DNA of 45,570 nucleotides from Thalassovita sp. (GTDB taxonomy: Bacteria > Pseudomonadota > Alphaproteobacteria > Rhodobacterales > Rhodobacteraceae). Location of the stretch: positions 1 through 45,570 of the forward strand of contig JARGPB010000022.1 in NCBI GenBank assembly GCA_029212905.1, given 5' to 3'. Each line of letters starts with the position of its first letter. Position 1 is the first letter of the stretch. This document shows positions 15,940-23,997 of the stretch, piece by piece. The translations under genes were made by a program, and so were the position numbers. A model generated the notes under the pieces. The model worked only from the letters and a program-made list of their open reading frames with translations. It was not told the origin of the DNA and made no database searches.

Positions 15940-17112
15940 ATGGCACGGCTGTTGAAATGGAGTTTGCGTACGCTTGTCATACTCGTCCTGCTGGCGGGGG
16001 CCATCGCGATTTGGAAGAAGGACGAAATTGCCCGACTGCTTGCGGTAAACAGCCTGTTCGACGAGGACCGGATCGTCAGTAACTTCTCCACCATGGACAA
16101 ATTGTTCTGGACCTCGCCGCTGTATCGCGGCGCGGGGCCGGTGAGCCCCCTGCCCCTTGGCCCCGAGATCACACTGCCGGAAGGCGCGGCAACATGGCTG
16201 AAAGAGCGCGGCGTGACCGCCATGGTGGTGCTGAAAGATGGGCAAATCCGGCATCAAAGCTATCACCAAGGCACCGCAGCCGAAGACCGCCGTATTTCAT
16301 GGTCTATGGCCAAGAGCTTTCTGTCGGCGCTGCTGGGTATCGTCCTCGAGGACGGCGCCATCGACAGCCTTGAGGACCCAGTCACAAAATACGCCCCAAG
16401 CCTGATCGGCAGCGCCTATGACGGTGCCCGCATCCTGGATGTGCTGCACATGGCCAGCGGGGTCGAATTCAACGAAGACTATCTGGATTTCAACTCGGAT
16501 ATCAACAAGATGGGTCGTGTTCTTGCCTTGGGCGGCTCGATGGATGAATTCACCGCAGGGCTCATTAAACGCAGGGCCAAACCGGGGGCAGAATGGCATT
16601 ATGTCTCGATCGACACGCATGTCATCGGCATGGTGATCCGCGGGGCCACTGGCCAATCCATCCATGATCTGATGACGGCAAAACTGATTGAACCACTGGG
16701 GCTAGAGCAGACGCCTTTGTTGATCACGGACGGGGTTGGGGTCGGTTTTGTGCTGGGCGGGTTGAACATGCGAACCCGCGATTTTGCGCGTTTCGGCCAG
16801 ATGGTCGCCCAAGGAGGCGTGTGGCAGGGTCAGCGTATCCTGCCCGAAGGATGGGTCGAGCGTTCGACCACATTCACGGCGCCCACCGCCCCGGACGAGG
16901 AGAAATACGCGTTGCAATGGTGGGGCCCCGCCGATGCGCGACCGGGTGAGTTCTATGCCATCGGCGTGTATGGGCAGTACATTTATATCAACCGGCCCGC
17001 AGCCGTCGTCATCACGTTGAATTCGGCTGACCGCAACTTTCTGGACGACGGTGTGAACCAGCAGAACATTGCAATGTTCCGCCAGATCACAGATCAACTG
17101 AGCAAGGATTAG
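15940..17112 (+). CDS. Membrane-anchored serine hydrolase (beta-lactamase class C / NylB-like family)
   Basis: 390 residues from ATG 15940 behind the strong SD AGGGGAGGA; the frame is open 18 codons earlier. Residues 8-24 form one N-terminal membrane anchor, so the enzyme domain should face the periplasm. The nucleophile motif SxxK is SMAK at 122-125 and the second motif is YVS at 221-223, as in 6-aminohexanoate-dimer hydrolases and related esterases. GVYGQYIYI (about 352-360) is in the place of the third motif. The substrate is unknown; these proteins act on peptides, esters or amides. The DUF2237 gene starts 3 bp after its stop and uses its 3' end as SD, so the two are co-translated. Confidence 0.87.
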   Translation: MARLLKWSLRTLVILVLLAGAIAIWKKDEIARLLAVNSLFDEDRIVSNFSTMDKLFWTSPLYRGAGPVSPLPLGPEITLPEGAATWLKERGVTAMVVLKDGQIRHQSYHQGTAAEDRRISWSMAKSFLSALLGIVLEDGAIDSLEDPVTKYAPSLIGSAYDGARILDVLHMASGVEFNEDYLDFNSDINKMGRVLALGGSMDEFTAGLIKRRAKPGAEWHYVSIDTHVIGMVIRGATGQSIHDLMTAKLIEPLGLEQTPLLITDGVGVGFVLGGLNMRTRDFARFGQMVAQGGVWQGQRILPEGWVERSTTFTAPTAPDEEKYALQWWGPADARPGEFYAIGVYGQYIYINRPAAVVITLNSADRNFLDDGVNQQNIAMFRQITDQLSKD

Positions 17113-17115
17113 AGA

Positions 17116-17496
17116 ATGAAAAAATTCCCATCCATCAATGTCTTGGGGCGCGACCTTCAGCCTTGCTCGGCGAATCCGGTAACGGGTTTTTTCCGCGATG
17201 GCCACTGTAATTCCTGCGCCGAAGATTCCGGTAGCCACACAGTTTGCGCCGTAATGACCGCAGAGTTTCTGGCCTATTCCAAATATGTCGGGAACGACCT
17301 GAGCACACCGCGCCCTGAGTTCGATTTCCCCGGTTTGAAACCAGGAGATCACTGGTGTCTGTGCGCCGCGCGGTTCCTGCAAGCCCATGACGAAGGCTGT
17401 GCTCCTTTGGTGAATCTGAACGCCACGCATGTTGCGGCGCTGGAAACCGTTCGCCTGGACATCCTCCAGTCACACGCATGGGGCGTGGGCACCTAA
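17116..17496 (+). CDS. DUF2237 family protein
   Basis: 126 residues, cytoplasmic. SD AAGGA (17104-17108) lies inside the end of the upstream hydrolase gene. The family pattern is clear: NVLGRDLQPCS, then TGFFRDGHCNS, EDSGSHTVCAVMT, GNDLSTPRPEFDFPGLKPGD and WCLCAARF, with conserved cysteines and histidines that suggest metal or redox chemistry. No function is established for the family; it is widespread in bacteria. Being paired with the serine hydrolase is the only context. The intergenic DNA after its stop carries two DnaA-box-like sequences. Confidence 0.85.
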   Translation: MKKFPSINVLGRDLQPCSANPVTGFFRDGHCNSCAEDSGSHTVCAVMTAEFLAYSKYVGNDLSTPRPEFDFPGLKPGDHWCLCAARFLQAHDEGCAPLVNLNATHVAALETVRLDILQSHAWGVGT

Positions 17497-17497
17497 G

Positions 17498-17550
17498 TTA
17501 TCCACAAAAAGTTGTATTTGTGACAGAAACTGGATCAAAACTGTGGATGA
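17498..17550. promoter_or_regulatory. Inverted pair of DnaA-box-like sequences
   Basis: TTATCCACA at 17498-17506 is a perfect consensus DnaA box. TGTGGATGA at 17542-17550 is an inverted box with one mismatch. Both lie in the 96-bp gap between two convergent gene ends. There is no AT-rich unwinding region and no dnaA/dnaN/gidA neighbour, so this is not presented as an origin. It may bind DnaA or be chance. Confidence 0.35.
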
Positions 17551-17592
17551 AAGACGCGAAAACGGTCAGAACGGACAACCCTACTGGCTCTG

Positions 17593-18111
17593 TCAGGCGC
17601 GCTCGGGGGGGAATTCACCCTGCATCAGATCGTCCAGAAACAAGCTCAGAAGCTGCGGCCGACCGCTTACACCGGCCTTACGATAAATTGCGTTGGACTG
17701 TGCCTTTACCGTCCCTTCCGAGGTATGGCGAATATCAGCGATGTCATGGGTGCTGAGCCCCTTGAGCGCAAACAGTGCCACGTCGCGTTCGGCAGGGGTT
17801 AGGCTCCATTGCTCGAAACGTTCGTCCAGCAGCTCCATGAAGGCACCAGAAGCCACCTTGAGCTTTTCTTCCATCTGACGGGTATAGCGCCACGCCCGGC
17901 GCAACGCGATCCAGCCCATCCCCACACCTAACGTGAGCCCCACAGCGGCCATAATCTCGGCCATCATCTGGTTAGGAAACAGCAAAAATCCGTCAAAACC
18001 CAACCAGTGTTTCAACACCCCCGCGACAAAAAACAGGGTGCACAACAACTGCGCCACCATGATGGCAACAAGGATCTGTTTCTTATGTCTGAGGGGCACG
18101 GCGGTCTCCAC
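17593..18111 (-). CDS. Membrane-tethered LuxR-type transcriptional regulator
   Basis: 172 residues from a GTG at 18111; the SD is poor and no better start is seen. Two predicted transmembrane helices (about 13-33 and 50-70) form a hairpin in the inner membrane. A short linker with coiled-coil character follows (about 74-100), then a C-terminal LuxR/GerE helix-turn-helix (about 103-165: LTPAERDVALFALKGLSTHDIADIR and the recognition helix SEGTVKAQSNAIYRKAG). There is no receiver or ligand domain. Proteins of this kind control transcription from the membrane; the signal and targets are unknown. The nearest neighbour is a small secreted protein in the same direction upstream. Confidence 0.85.
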   Translation of the reverse strand: METAVPLRHKKQILVAIMVAQLLCTLFFVAGVLKHWLGFDGFLLFPNQMMAEIMAAVGLTLGVGMGWIALRRAWRYTRQMEEKLKVASGAFMELLDERFEQWSLTPAERDVALFALKGLSTHDIADIRHTSEGTVKAQSNAIYRKAGVSGRPQLLSLFLDDLMQGEFPPERA

Positions 18112-18206
18112 GGTTCCAGACCACTCAGGTAGCCACGAAGACGCCGGGTCGCAAGCTCAGTACAGAATTTCTCGATCAAATTGGCGTGGGCAAGCGACAT
18201 AGATCA

Positions 18207-18228
18207 GGGGGCAGCATTGGCCGCCCCC
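18207..18228. terminator. Weak hairpin between the LuxR gene and the small secreted protein
   Basis: GGGGGC (18207-18212) pairs with GCCCCC (18223-18228) with a 10-nt loop and no T run. It lies 11 bp beyond the 3' end of the gene at 18240-18509 (minus strand) and may attenuate read-through. Confidence 0.4.
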
Positions 18229-18239
18229 CGATGAGGGAA

Positions 18240-18509
18240 TTATTGACCCAAAACATCCGAAGAGTTCAGCTCGGTATTGCAAAGAGGCGTTGCGTTGGTC
18301 GAGTGATCCGTCAGAGCGTCCCGCCCTGACACAACAGCCTGAGCCCCATCATCCGAACCGAAACAAGCGGCCAGATTGGTCTTGCTGACGTGGTCAGTGG
18401 CAACGTGGCCAGTCCAGCCTCCATCGGCCTGGTACGACCCACCAACAGGGGCAGCGATAGCCGAAGTTGCGATCAGAGTAGCGGCGATTGCGGTGATGAC
18501 TTTTTTCAT
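18240..18509 (-). CDS. Small secreted protein of unknown function
   Basis: 89 residues from ATG 18509, which has a clear SD (GGAG, 7 nt away). The frame continues upstream without support. Residues 1-21 are a Sec signal peptide (MKKVITAIAATLIATSAIAA) with a cleavage site after AIAA. The mature 68 residues are small and polar, Gly/Asp/Ser/Thr-rich (VGGSYQADGGWTGH), with two cysteines (in AACFGSDD and PLCNTE) that could form a disulphide in the periplasm. I recognise no family. It lies just upstream of the membrane-tethered LuxR gene in the same direction, so a signal-regulator relation is possible but unproven. Confidence 0.7.
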   Translation of the reverse strand: MKKVITAIAATLIATSAIAAPVGGSYQADGGWTGHVATDHVSKTNLAACFGSDDGAQAVVSGRDALTDHSTNATPLCNTELNSSDVLGQ

Positions 18510-18701
18510 TTTTGTTCTCCAGTTTGTGTTTGAGGAACCGTTTCGCGGTTCGTCGTCGCGGCTGTTTGTCCGCGTTCGATGAGGAACAGAAATGCCTTTG
18601 CCCGCCGGAATTCTATGCACATTGAGTTTAAATCCGGGCCGCTAACCTATTGTTTGACGGATATAAACTTTGGTTTATGCAGCATTGCAGCGTCCAGCAT
18701 G

Positions 18702-18730
18702 AAAAAACCCCGCTTGAAACAAGCGGGGTT
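18702..18730 (-). terminator. Rho-independent terminator after trpB
   Basis: On the minus strand a perfect 11-bp stem (arms 18720-18730 and 18706-18716, AACCCCGCTTG and its complement) with a 3-nt loop is followed by six T. It ends the trpF-trpB transcript 24 bp after the stop. Confidence 0.93.
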
Positions 18731-18754
18731 CATCAGGTCGAAATATACGCACGT

Positions 18755-19993
18755 TTAGCCGCCGGGATTGATCTCGACGCCCAGATGTTTGGCCACGGTG
18801 AAAATGTCTTTGTCACCGCGCCCGCACATGTTCATCACGATGATATGGTCCTTGGGCAGTGTCGGTGCGATTTTCATCACATGGGCCAAGGCGTGACAGG
18901 GTTCAAGCGCGGGAATAATGCCCTCGGTCGAGCACGAAAACTGGAACGCCTCCAGCGCCTCTTTGTCGGTGATATACACGTATTCGGCGCGACCGATGTC
19001 GTGCAACCAGCTGTGTTCTGGTCCGATGCCGGGATAGTCCAGACCGGCGGAAATCGAATGCCCTTCGAGGATCTGGCCATCGTCATCTTGCAGCAGATAG
19101 GTGCGGTTCCCGTGCAGAACGCCCGGGCGGCCGCCGGTCAGCGACGCGCAGTGCTCCATCTTGTCGTTGACGCCATGGCCGCCAGCCTCGACGCCGATGA
19201 TGTTAACCGAATTTTCATCCAGAAAGTCGTAAAACAGGCCAATCGCATTCGAACCACCACCGATGGCCGCAATCACGGTGTCGGGTAGACGGCCCTCGCC
19301 TTCTTGTTCGGCCAGTTGCCAGCGGACTTCTTTGCCGATGATCGACTGGAAATCACGCACCATCGCCGGATAGGGCGCCGGGCCAGCGGCGGTGCCAATG
19401 CAATAGAACGTGTCGTGCACATTGGTTACCCAATCGCGCAGCGCGTCGTTCATCGCGTCCTTCAGCGTGCCGCGGCCACTGGTGACGGGCACGACTTCGG
19501 CGCCCAAAAGACGCATGCGGAATACGTTCGGCGCCTGACGTTCAACGTCATGAGCGCCCATATAAACAACGCATTGCAGGCCGAACTTCGCGCAGGCGGT
19601 GGCGGTGGCGACGCCGTGCTGACCGGCGCCGGTTTCGGCGATGATGCGCTTCTTGCCCATGCGACGGGCCAGCAGGATCTGACCCAGAACGTTGTTGATC
19701 TTATGCGCGCCGGTGTGGTTCAGCTCGTCCCGCTTCAGATAAATCTTGGCGCCGCCCAGCTGTTCGGTCATGCCCTCGGCAAAATACAGCGGCGACGGAC
19801 GCCCCACATAATGCTTCCACAGATCATCCATTTCAGCCCAGAAACTACTGTCAGTCTTGGCTTTTTCGTATTCTGCCTCCAGCGAGAGGATCAGCGGCAT
19901 CAAGGTTTCCGAGACAAAGCGCCCGCCAAATTGACCAAAGCGGCCCTTCTCATCGGGGCCATTCATGAAGCTGTTGAAAAGATCGTCGGCCAT
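18755..19993 (-). CDS. trpB: Tryptophan synthase beta chain
   Basis: Joins indole and serine to give tryptophan, using pyridoxal phosphate. 412 residues from ATG 19993 with SD AAGGGGAG; the upstream extension of the frame has no support. The PLP lysine is Lys98 in HTGAHKINN, the phosphate-binding loop is GGGSNA at 245-250, and GRFGQFGGRFVSETLMP marks the start of the type 1 beta chain. Downstream of trpF on the same strand (116-bp gap), probably one transcript. Partner trpA is at 11345-12136. Confidence 0.97.
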   Translation of the reverse strand: MADDLFNSFMNGPDEKGRFGQFGGRFVSETLMPLILSLEAEYEKAKTDSSFWAEMDDLWKHYVGRPSPLYFAEGMTEQLGGAKIYLKRDELNHTGAHKINNVLGQILLARRMGKKRIIAETGAGQHGVATATACAKFGLQCVVYMGAHDVERQAPNVFRMRLLGAEVVPVTSGRGTLKDAMNDALRDWVTNVHDTFYCIGTAAGPAPYPAMVRDFQSIIGKEVRWQLAEQEGEGRLPDTVIAAIGGGSNAIGLFYDFLDENSVNIIGVEAGGHGVNDKMEHCASLTGGRPGVLHGNRTYLLQDDDGQILEGHSISAGLDYPGIGPEHSWLHDIGRAEYVYITDKEALEAFQFSCSTEGIIPALEPCHALAHVMKIAPTLPKDHIIVMNMCGRGDKDIFTVAKHLGVEINPGG

Positions 19994-20108
19994 CAGGCTC
20001 CCCTTCGATCGCTGGTTTTGTGACATACCGTGCATATGGGTCTGCACCGGCGAATTCAATGCAATTTGGGGCATTTGTACCATGGTTTGGCACAGATTCC
20101 CCCCCCTG

Positions 20109-20771
20109 CTACAGAACCGGCACCGACGGCGCCAATGCGGCCTGCACAAAGGCCTGAATCAGGGCGCTGTCCTTGACGCCTGGCGCGCTCTCAACCCCCG
20201 AGGACACATCCACCTGCCGCGCGCCCGTCATCTGGACGGCCAGCCCGACATTTTCAGGCGTCAGCCCCCCGGCCAGCATCCACGGACAGGGCCAGTATTT
20301 GCGGTTCACCAACCGCCAGTCAAAGGACAGACCGTTGCCCCCAGGCAGGTCGGCGCCCTTGGGGGCCTTGGCGTCGATCAGCAACTGATCGGCAACAGCG
20401 GCATAGTCGGTGATCTGGATCAGGTCAGAGTCGTCCGCGATGCCGATGGCCTTCATCACCGGCAAACCGTAGCGCGCGCGGATCTGGGCCACGCGGTCAG
20501 GGGATTCCCGACCATGCAGCTGGAGCATGTCCAAAGGCACCGCGTCCAAAATCGCGTCCAGCGTGGCATCATCGGCGTTCACCAACAACGCGACCTTGGC
20601 CAACCCCAAAGGCGCATCAATCGCCAGATCACGCGCCAATTCGATGGACACATTGCGCGGCGATTTCGGAAAAAACACAAAGCCCACATAGGCCGCCCCG
20701 GCACGGGCAGCGACCTGCACATGTTCGGGCTGCGTCAAACCGCAGATTTTAACTTTGACATCCGAAGGCAT
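20109..20771 (-). CDS. trpF: Phosphoribosylanthranilate isomerase
   Basis: Third committed step of tryptophan synthesis: Amadori rearrangement of phosphoribosylanthranilate. 220 residues, a single TIM barrel. General-base Cys10 is in KICGLT, LQLHGRESP carries strand 3, and the catalytic Asp and phosphate site are in AGGLTPENV and QVDVSSGVES. Starts 4 nt after the lapA stop, so it is probably coupled to it. Weak own SD. Confidence 0.96.
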   Translation of the reverse strand: MPSDVKVKICGLTQPEHVQVAARAGAAYVGFVFFPKSPRNVSIELARDLAIDAPLGLAKVALLVNADDATLDAILDAVPLDMLQLHGRESPDRVAQIRARYGLPVMKAIGIADDSDLIQITDYAAVADQLLIDAKAPKGADLPGGNGLSFDWRLVNRKYWPCPWMLAGGLTPENVGLAVQMTGARQVDVSSGVESAPGVKDSALIQAFVQAALAPSVPVL

Positions 20772-20775
20772 GGGA

Positions 20776-21132
20776 TCAGGATTTCTGATCCAACAGCGCC
20801 AGGACCTCGTCCTGCTGACCGCTTTCGATGGCTTTGCGCTGCTCGCGCTTCAGCTTGCGTTCCAGATCGTGGACTTCACGCTCTTTGCGGACGGCAGTGG
20901 CGCGGTGCTTATGCTCGCGCAGCCATTCCCAGACAAAGCCCATCAGCAACCCCGCAACGATGCCACCAAAGATGACAACGAACAGCGGCAGGCTGACCGA
21001 ATGGTTCAGCTGAAGAAGATCGGCCAAGGGCCCCGGCAGCAGGGTCAGCGTGACCATGCCGCGGTTCGCAAGGGCGACGGTAATCAGGACCACGCCAACA
21101 AGGGCGAGGAATGCATAGCGAATATAGCGCAT
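20776..21132 (-). CDS. lapA: LapA-domain (DUF1049) inner-membrane protein
   Basis: 118 residues. Two membrane helices (about 3-23 and 45-68) and a cytoplasmic, highly charged coiled-coil tail (about 69-105, KERE…LERKLKREQRK). This is the shape of E. coli LapA (YciS), which with LapB controls lipopolysaccharide synthesis through LpxC stability. No lapB is in the window. The gene lies between ihfB (12-bp gap) and trpF (4-bp gap). Confidence 0.85.
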   Translation of the reverse strand: MRYIRYAFLALVGVVLITVALANRGMVTLTLLPGPLADLLQLNHSVSLPLFVVIFGGIVAGLLMGFVWEWLREHKHRATAVRKEREVHDLERKLKREQRKAIESGQQDEVLALLDQKS

Positions 21133-21144
21133 GAGCTCGTTACT

Positions 21145-21444
21145 TTACTTTCCGTTCAGACGATCGCGCAGCAGTTTGCCGGTCTTGAAGAAAGGAACGT
21201 GTTTTTCCTCGACCTCGACCGACTCGCCGGTGCGCGGGTTTCGTCCAACCCTAGCATCGCGTTTCTTGACGGAAAACGCGCCGAAGCCGCGCAGCTCCAC
21301 CCGGTCTCCACGCCCCATGGCGTCCGTGACTTCCTCAAAAATCGTATTCACGATTTTTTCAGCGTCACGCATGGTCAACTGGTTCTCGGAAGACCGATCC
21401 TGGTTTTCCTCGAAAATCTTCTGAATGAGTTCCGATCGGATCAT
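21145..21444 (-). CDS. ihfB: Integration host factor subunit beta
   Basis: DNA-bending nucleoid protein that pairs with IHF alpha. 99 residues from ATG 21444, with SD GGAGGTC. DNABII fold: SELIQKIF helix, AEKIVNTIFEEV, RVELRGFGAFSVKKRDARVGRNP, where RNPRTGE carries the intercalating proline. The normal neighbour of rpsA in alphaproteobacteria. Confidence 0.97.
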   Translation of the reverse strand: MIRSELIQKIFEENQDRSSENQLTMRDAEKIVNTIFEEVTDAMGRGDRVELRGFGAFSVKKRDARVGRNPRTGESVEVEEKHVPFFKTGKLLRDRLNGK

Positions 21445-21723
21445 CGGTGACCTCCCCCGGGTGTGTCGTATGTGCCCCCAATAGCAACATGACTATAGGA
21501 AGAAAGAACAGGTAGGTGAACTACTACGTTGGCTAATTTGCGCTTTTCCGGGGCCTAACCCCGTGTATCGCCTGCAAAAATTGGCACAAGGCCGCCGAAC
21601 AGGCAGGTTTCCGCAGTCGCGAAGGCCCTATTGCAGTGCAGCGCAGGCCGAACGATTCGGGAATCAAAAAACCCGCGGCACGAATGCCGCGGGCTGATTT
21701 TGTACCGGCAGAGCCGAAGAGGC
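21445..21723. other. Intergenic region rpsA-ihfB
   Basis: 279 bp without a gene. It holds the rpsA terminator (21666-21693) and must hold the ihfB promoter. I see no clear -35/-10 pair or operator. Confidence 0.5.
21666..21693 (-). terminator. Rho-independent terminator after rpsA
   Basis: Minus-strand hairpin with a 9-bp stem (CCCGCGGCA at 21685-21693 reading minus, complement at 21672-21680), 4-nt loop, followed by six T. It ends the rpsA mRNA before ihfB. Confidence 0.92.
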
Positions 21724-23403
21724 TTAGTCGCCGGTCTTCAGTGCTGCGCCCAGGATGTCGCCCAGCGACGCACCCGAATCGGAGGAACCGTACTGTTCGA
21801 CGGCCTCTTTTTCTTCGGCGATTTCGCGCGCTTTGATCGACAGGCCCAGACGACGGGTTTTCGCGTCGACGTTGGTGATGCGCACATCAACCTTGTCACC
21901 GACGTTGAAACGCTCGGGGCGCTGATCAGCACGGTCACGCGACAGGTCCGAACGACGGATGAAGGATTTCATGCCTTCGTATTCGACCTCGATGCCGCCG
22001 TCTTCGATGGCAGTCACGTTAACAGTCACGATCGAGCCACGCTTCACGCCGCCAACGGCTTCGGCGAACTTGTCACCGCCCAGGGCTTTGATCGACAGGC
22101 TGATACGCTCTTTTTCGACGTCAACTTCGGAGACAACCGCCTGAACGATGTCGCCCTTGCGGTAGTTCTGAATGGCTTCCTCGCCGCGCTCGTCCCAGGA
22201 CAAGTCGGACAGGTGAACCATGCCGTCGATTTCGCCGGGCAGGCCGATGAACAGACCGAATTCGGTGATGTTCTTGACTTCGCCTTCGACCTGAGTGCCC
22301 TCGGGGTGGGTTTCTGCAAACACTTCCCATGGGTTGCGCTGAGTCTGTTTCAGGCCCAGGGAAACGCGGCGTTTTGCACCGTCGATTTCCAGAACCATGA
22401 CGTCGACTTCTTGGCTGGTCGAAACGATTTTGCCGGGGTGGACGTTTTTCTTGGTCCAGGACATTTCCGACACGTGAACCAGGCCTTCAACGCCGGGCTC
22501 CAGCTCAACAAATGCACCGTAATCGGTGATGTTGGTCACGCGACCTTTGTGAACCGAGGCCAGCGGGTATTTGGCGGCAACCAGATCCCAGGGATCTTCT
22601 TGCAGCTGTTTCATGCCCAGGCTGATGCGGTGGGTTTCCTTGTTGATCTTGATGACCTGCACTTTGACAGTTTCACCGATCGACAGGATTTCCGACGGAT
22701 GGTTCACACGGCGCCAGGCCATGTCGGTGACGTGCAACAGACCGTCAACGCCGCCCAGGTCAACAAACGCACCGTATTCGGTGATGTTCTTGACCACACC
22801 GTCCACGGTGTCGCCTTCGGCCAGACGACCGATGACTTCGGCACGCTGTTCGGCACGCGATTCTTCGAGGATGGCGCGGCGCGACACAACGATGTTGCCA
22901 CGGCGACGGTCCATTTTCAGAATCTGGAACGGCTGCTTCAGACCCATCAGCGGGCCAGCGTCGCGCACGGGGCGGACGTCGACTTGGCTGCCGGGCAGGA
23001 ACGCAACAGCGCCGCCCAGATCCACGGTGAAGCCGCCTTTGACGCGGTTGAAGATGGCGCCATCGACGCGCTCTTCGCTTGCGTAGGCTTTCTCCAGGCG
23101 ATCCCATGCTTCCTCGCGGCGGGCCATCTCACGCGAGATAACTGCTTCGCCACGGGCGTTCTCTGCGGCGCGAAGGAAGACTTCGACTTCGTCACCAACA
23201 GTGATTTCAGGGGCTTCGCCGGGGTTTGCGAATTCTTTCAGATCAACGCGGCCTTCCATTTTGTAGCCGACGTCGATGATGGCCTGGCCCGCTTCGATTG
23301 CGATGACCTTGCCTTTGACAACCGAACCCTCGTTCGGGGTGTCCATTTCGAAGCTTTCATTCAGAAGTGCTTCGAATTCTTCCATAGATGTGTTTTGAGC
23401 CAT
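21724..23403 (-). CDS. rpsA: 30S ribosomal protein S1
   Basis: mRNA-binding ribosomal protein needed to initiate on structured leaders. 559 residues, the normal length, with six S1 (OB-fold) repeats. Each repeat shows the VKNITEYGAFVDLGGVDGLLHVTDMAW type of signature, for example around VTNITDYGAFVELEP and VKNITEFGLFIGLPG. SD AAGGA at 11 nt. Sits in the alphaproteobacterial block cmk-rpsA-ihfB, here with two extra genes between cmk and rpsA. The 224-bp leader contains a hairpin (23518-23535) that might contribute to the autoregulation known for S1, which is inference. Confidence 0.98.
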   Translation of the reverse strand: MAQNTSMEEFEALLNESFEMDTPNEGSVVKGKVIAIEAGQAIIDVGYKMEGRVDLKEFANPGEAPEITVGDEVEVFLRAAENARGEAVISREMARREEAWDRLEKAYASEERVDGAIFNRVKGGFTVDLGGAVAFLPGSQVDVRPVRDAGPLMGLKQPFQILKMDRRRGNIVVSRRAILEESRAEQRAEVIGRLAEGDTVDGVVKNITEYGAFVDLGGVDGLLHVTDMAWRRVNHPSEILSIGETVKVQVIKINKETHRISLGMKQLQEDPWDLVAAKYPLASVHKGRVTNITDYGAFVELEPGVEGLVHVSEMSWTKKNVHPGKIVSTSQEVDVMVLEIDGAKRRVSLGLKQTQRNPWEVFAETHPEGTQVEGEVKNITEFGLFIGLPGEIDGMVHLSDLSWDERGEEAIQNYRKGDIVQAVVSEVDVEKERISLSIKALGGDKFAEAVGGVKRGSIVTVNVTAIEDGGIEVEYEGMKSFIRRSDLSRDRADQRPERFNVGDKVDVRITNVDAKTRRLGLSIKAREIAEEKEAVEQYGSSDSGASLGDILGAALKTGD

Positions 23404-23628
23404 GTGGCGTAGTTTCCTTTACAGACATTTTTACGGGCCGAGCGGTTGTCTCCGCCGGTCTTGGTTGGCGTCCGCCTTGGGCGAACAAATTGGTCCAGAC
23501 GATCCGCAAAACAAAGAGGGCCGGAGGTCCGACCCTGCTCGATCTCTTGTATTTTACGGCGTTTCTCGCCTTATCGACCGGGCGCATATAGCCCCAATGC
23601 CCCTTAATGGCAAGGAGAAACGCGCATT

Positions 23629-23880
23629 TCACACGGGTGGGCAGACCAAAGTTTCACGGTCTTTCGCCAGCGTTTGGGCCTCGATGTGGTTCAGCCGCGC
23701 AATTGCGTGGGCAGCCCCGCCTTTGCGGTACGCCTTGCGCCAGATACGCAGCGCGGATTGCGGGCTCCAGGGCAGTGCCGCCGCCCGAAGCCACGACCGC
23801 AGGTCCGCGGGCAATTTGTCATAGTCCCGCATCGGGTCCGGGCAGTGGCGGCGTTTCAGGCTTGATCGTGTGTTACGCAT
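23629..23880 (-). CDS. Small DUF6525-like protein
   Basis: 83 residues, basic, no membrane segment. The sequence MRNTRSSLKRR, then PMRDYDKLPADLRSWL and AALPWSPQSALRIWRKA, matches in style a short protein family that I associate with DUF6525 in Rhodobacteraceae. The motif LPWSP with an R-x-W helix is the most telling part. Function unknown; the many Arg and Trp residues would suit nucleic-acid binding, but that is guesswork. SD weak. Inserted between the aldo/keto reductase and rpsA, same direction. Confidence 0.6.
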   Translation of the reverse strand: MRNTRSSLKRRHCPDPMRDYDKLPADLRSWLRAAALPWSPQSALRIWRKAYRKGGAAHAIARLNHIEAQTLAKDRETLVCPPV

Positions 23881-23997
23881 GGCGGGTCCGTGATACGTTA
23901 TGTTATGTCATAACACTTCTCAGATCAGCGCCCGGAATGCAATCAGGCCCGCCAAAAGATGACGGGCCTGGGGTCTTTGGCGTCGAATGTTCAGGCC

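Noticed and set aside
17498..17550. Replication origin suggested by the DnaA boxes
   Set aside because: Only two boxes, no AT-rich unwinding element and no origin-type neighbours.
21631..23412. 593-residue open frame on the plus strand
   Set aside because: Exact antisense of rpsA, whose S1 repeats are unmistakable; it arises from high third-position GC.
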